Shown here: positions 22,839 to 23,280 of the stretch, piece after piece
Numbering within the stretch: the first letter of the stretch is position 1
Layout: each line of letters begins with the position of its first letter
Origin: UBA7703 sp034926785
Lineage (GTDB): Bacteria > Bacillota > Clostridia > Christensenellales > CAG-138
Reading direction: 5' to 3'
NCBI GenBank assembly: GCA_034926785.1
Contig: JAYFQU010000030.1
Span: 1 to 23,280 of the forward strand
Length of the DNA: 23,280 nucleotides
Notes under the pieces: model-generated
Databases searched by the model: none
What the model was told of the DNA's origin: nothing
The model's input: only the letters and a program-made list of their open reading frames with translations
Position numbers and translations under genes: made by a program

Positions 22839-23280
22839 ATGGCATTGATTGGGAAAGACCAATCCTTCGATTTCACCGCAACCACGTTGGGGATCGAATT
22901 GGGATCGACGCGGATCAAGGCGGTGCTGATCGGCGAGGATCATGCGGTGCTGGCGTACGGGGCGCATGACTGGGAGAACCGGCTGGAGGGCGGATACTGG
23001 ACCTACGATCTGGAGGACGCATGGGCGGGGATACAGGACAGTTTCCGGAAGCTCAGCGAGCAGGTGCGGGAGAGACATGGCGTGCGGCTGACGAAGGTCG
23101 GTGCGATTGGCGTCTCCGCCATGATGCACGGGTATCTGGCGTTTGACCGGAACGACCGGCTGCTGGCGCCGTTTCGCACGTGGCGCAACACGACGACGGG
23201 CGAGGCGGCGAAGAAGCTGACGGAGTTGTTTCAATTCAACGTGCCGCAGCGCTGGAGCATCGCGCATCTGTATCAGGCGA
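22839..23280 (+). CDS. FGGY-family carbohydrate kinase, N-terminal part (cut by window end)
   Basis: The first 147 residues are present and the frame is open to the end of the window. The phosphate-binding motif of the family is visible (LGIELGSTRIKAVLI, about 17-31), followed by EGGYWTYDLEDAW, IGVSAMMHGYLAFD, FRTWRNTTTGEAA and PQRWSIAHLYQA. These match FGGY sugar kinases of the xylulokinase/ribulokinase kind, which phosphorylate a ketopentose or similar sugar. GTGAGGG lies about five bases before the ATG at 22839. It is the fourth gene in line after the transporter and should act on the imported sugar or its isomerised product. The exact substrate cannot be given. Confidence 0.85.
   Translation, partial: MALIGKDQSFDFTATTLGIELGSTRIKAVLIGEDHAVLAYGAHDWENRLEGGYWTYDLEDAWAGIQDSFRKLSEQVRERHGVRLTKVGAIGVSAMMHGYLAFDRNDRLLAPFRTWRNTTTGEAAKKLTELFQFNVPQRWSIAHLYQA

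Overview
The window looks like chromosomal DNA of a moderately GC-rich member of the Firmicutes, probably class Clostridia. This is inferred from strong AGGAGG-type ribosome binding sites, TTGACA/TATAAT-like promoters with 17-base spacers, Gram-positive-style lipoprotein signal peptides, small XRE-like regulators sitting beside Hanks-type kinases, and a ChvE/MmsA/MmsB sugar transporter next to a DeoR-family regulator. No rRNA, tRNA or CRISPR array was seen. The species cannot be named from the sequence.

Layout. (1) 1-1279: a complete IS3-family insertion sequence on the minus strand, with its left end at base 1 of the window. (2) 1336-9610, all minus strand: a surface and signalling block. 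In transcription order it holds an XRE-like regulator and a membrane Ser/Thr kinase with an extracellular leucine-rich-repeat (LRR) domain (overlapping genes), a terminator, an LRR lipoprotein and a second XRE-like paralogue, a terminator, then a promoter driving a secreted PIG-L deacetylase/phosphodiester glycosidase fusion and a second LRR lipoprotein. (3) 10200-15577, plus strand: four closely spaced genes encoding two membrane proteins with cytoplasmic zinc ribbons (one carrying extracellular TPR-like repeats) and two lipoproteins that share two domains in opposite order. (4) 15614-15863: a non-coding element made almost entirely of perfect hairpins and bounded by identical 26-base copies. 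(5) 15884-18279, minus strand: a DeoR-family regulator and a tandem sugar ABC ATPase with no permease beside it. (6) 18751-23280, plus strand: a sugar-binding lipoprotein, sugar ABC ATPase and permease (ChvE-MmsA-MmsB type), and the start of an FGGY carbohydrate kinase that runs off the window.

How the genes may work together. Blocks 2 and 3 diverge from a shared 589-base gap at 9611-10199. Nearly every product is predicted to be an envelope protein: a receptor-like kinase, LRR lipoproteins, zinc-ribbon membrane proteins and secreted enzymes. The most economical reading is a surface-sensing island in which the LRR kinase detects an external ligand and acts inside the cell, possibly through the zinc-ribbon proteins or the XRE-like partners. 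That link is inferred from gene order only. Blocks 5 and 6 form a sugar uptake and phosphorylation locus, probably for a pentose or related monosaccharide. Divergent promoters lie between the DeoR gene and the binding-protein gene, and repeated CGAAA motifs around the transporter promoter could be the DeoR operator.
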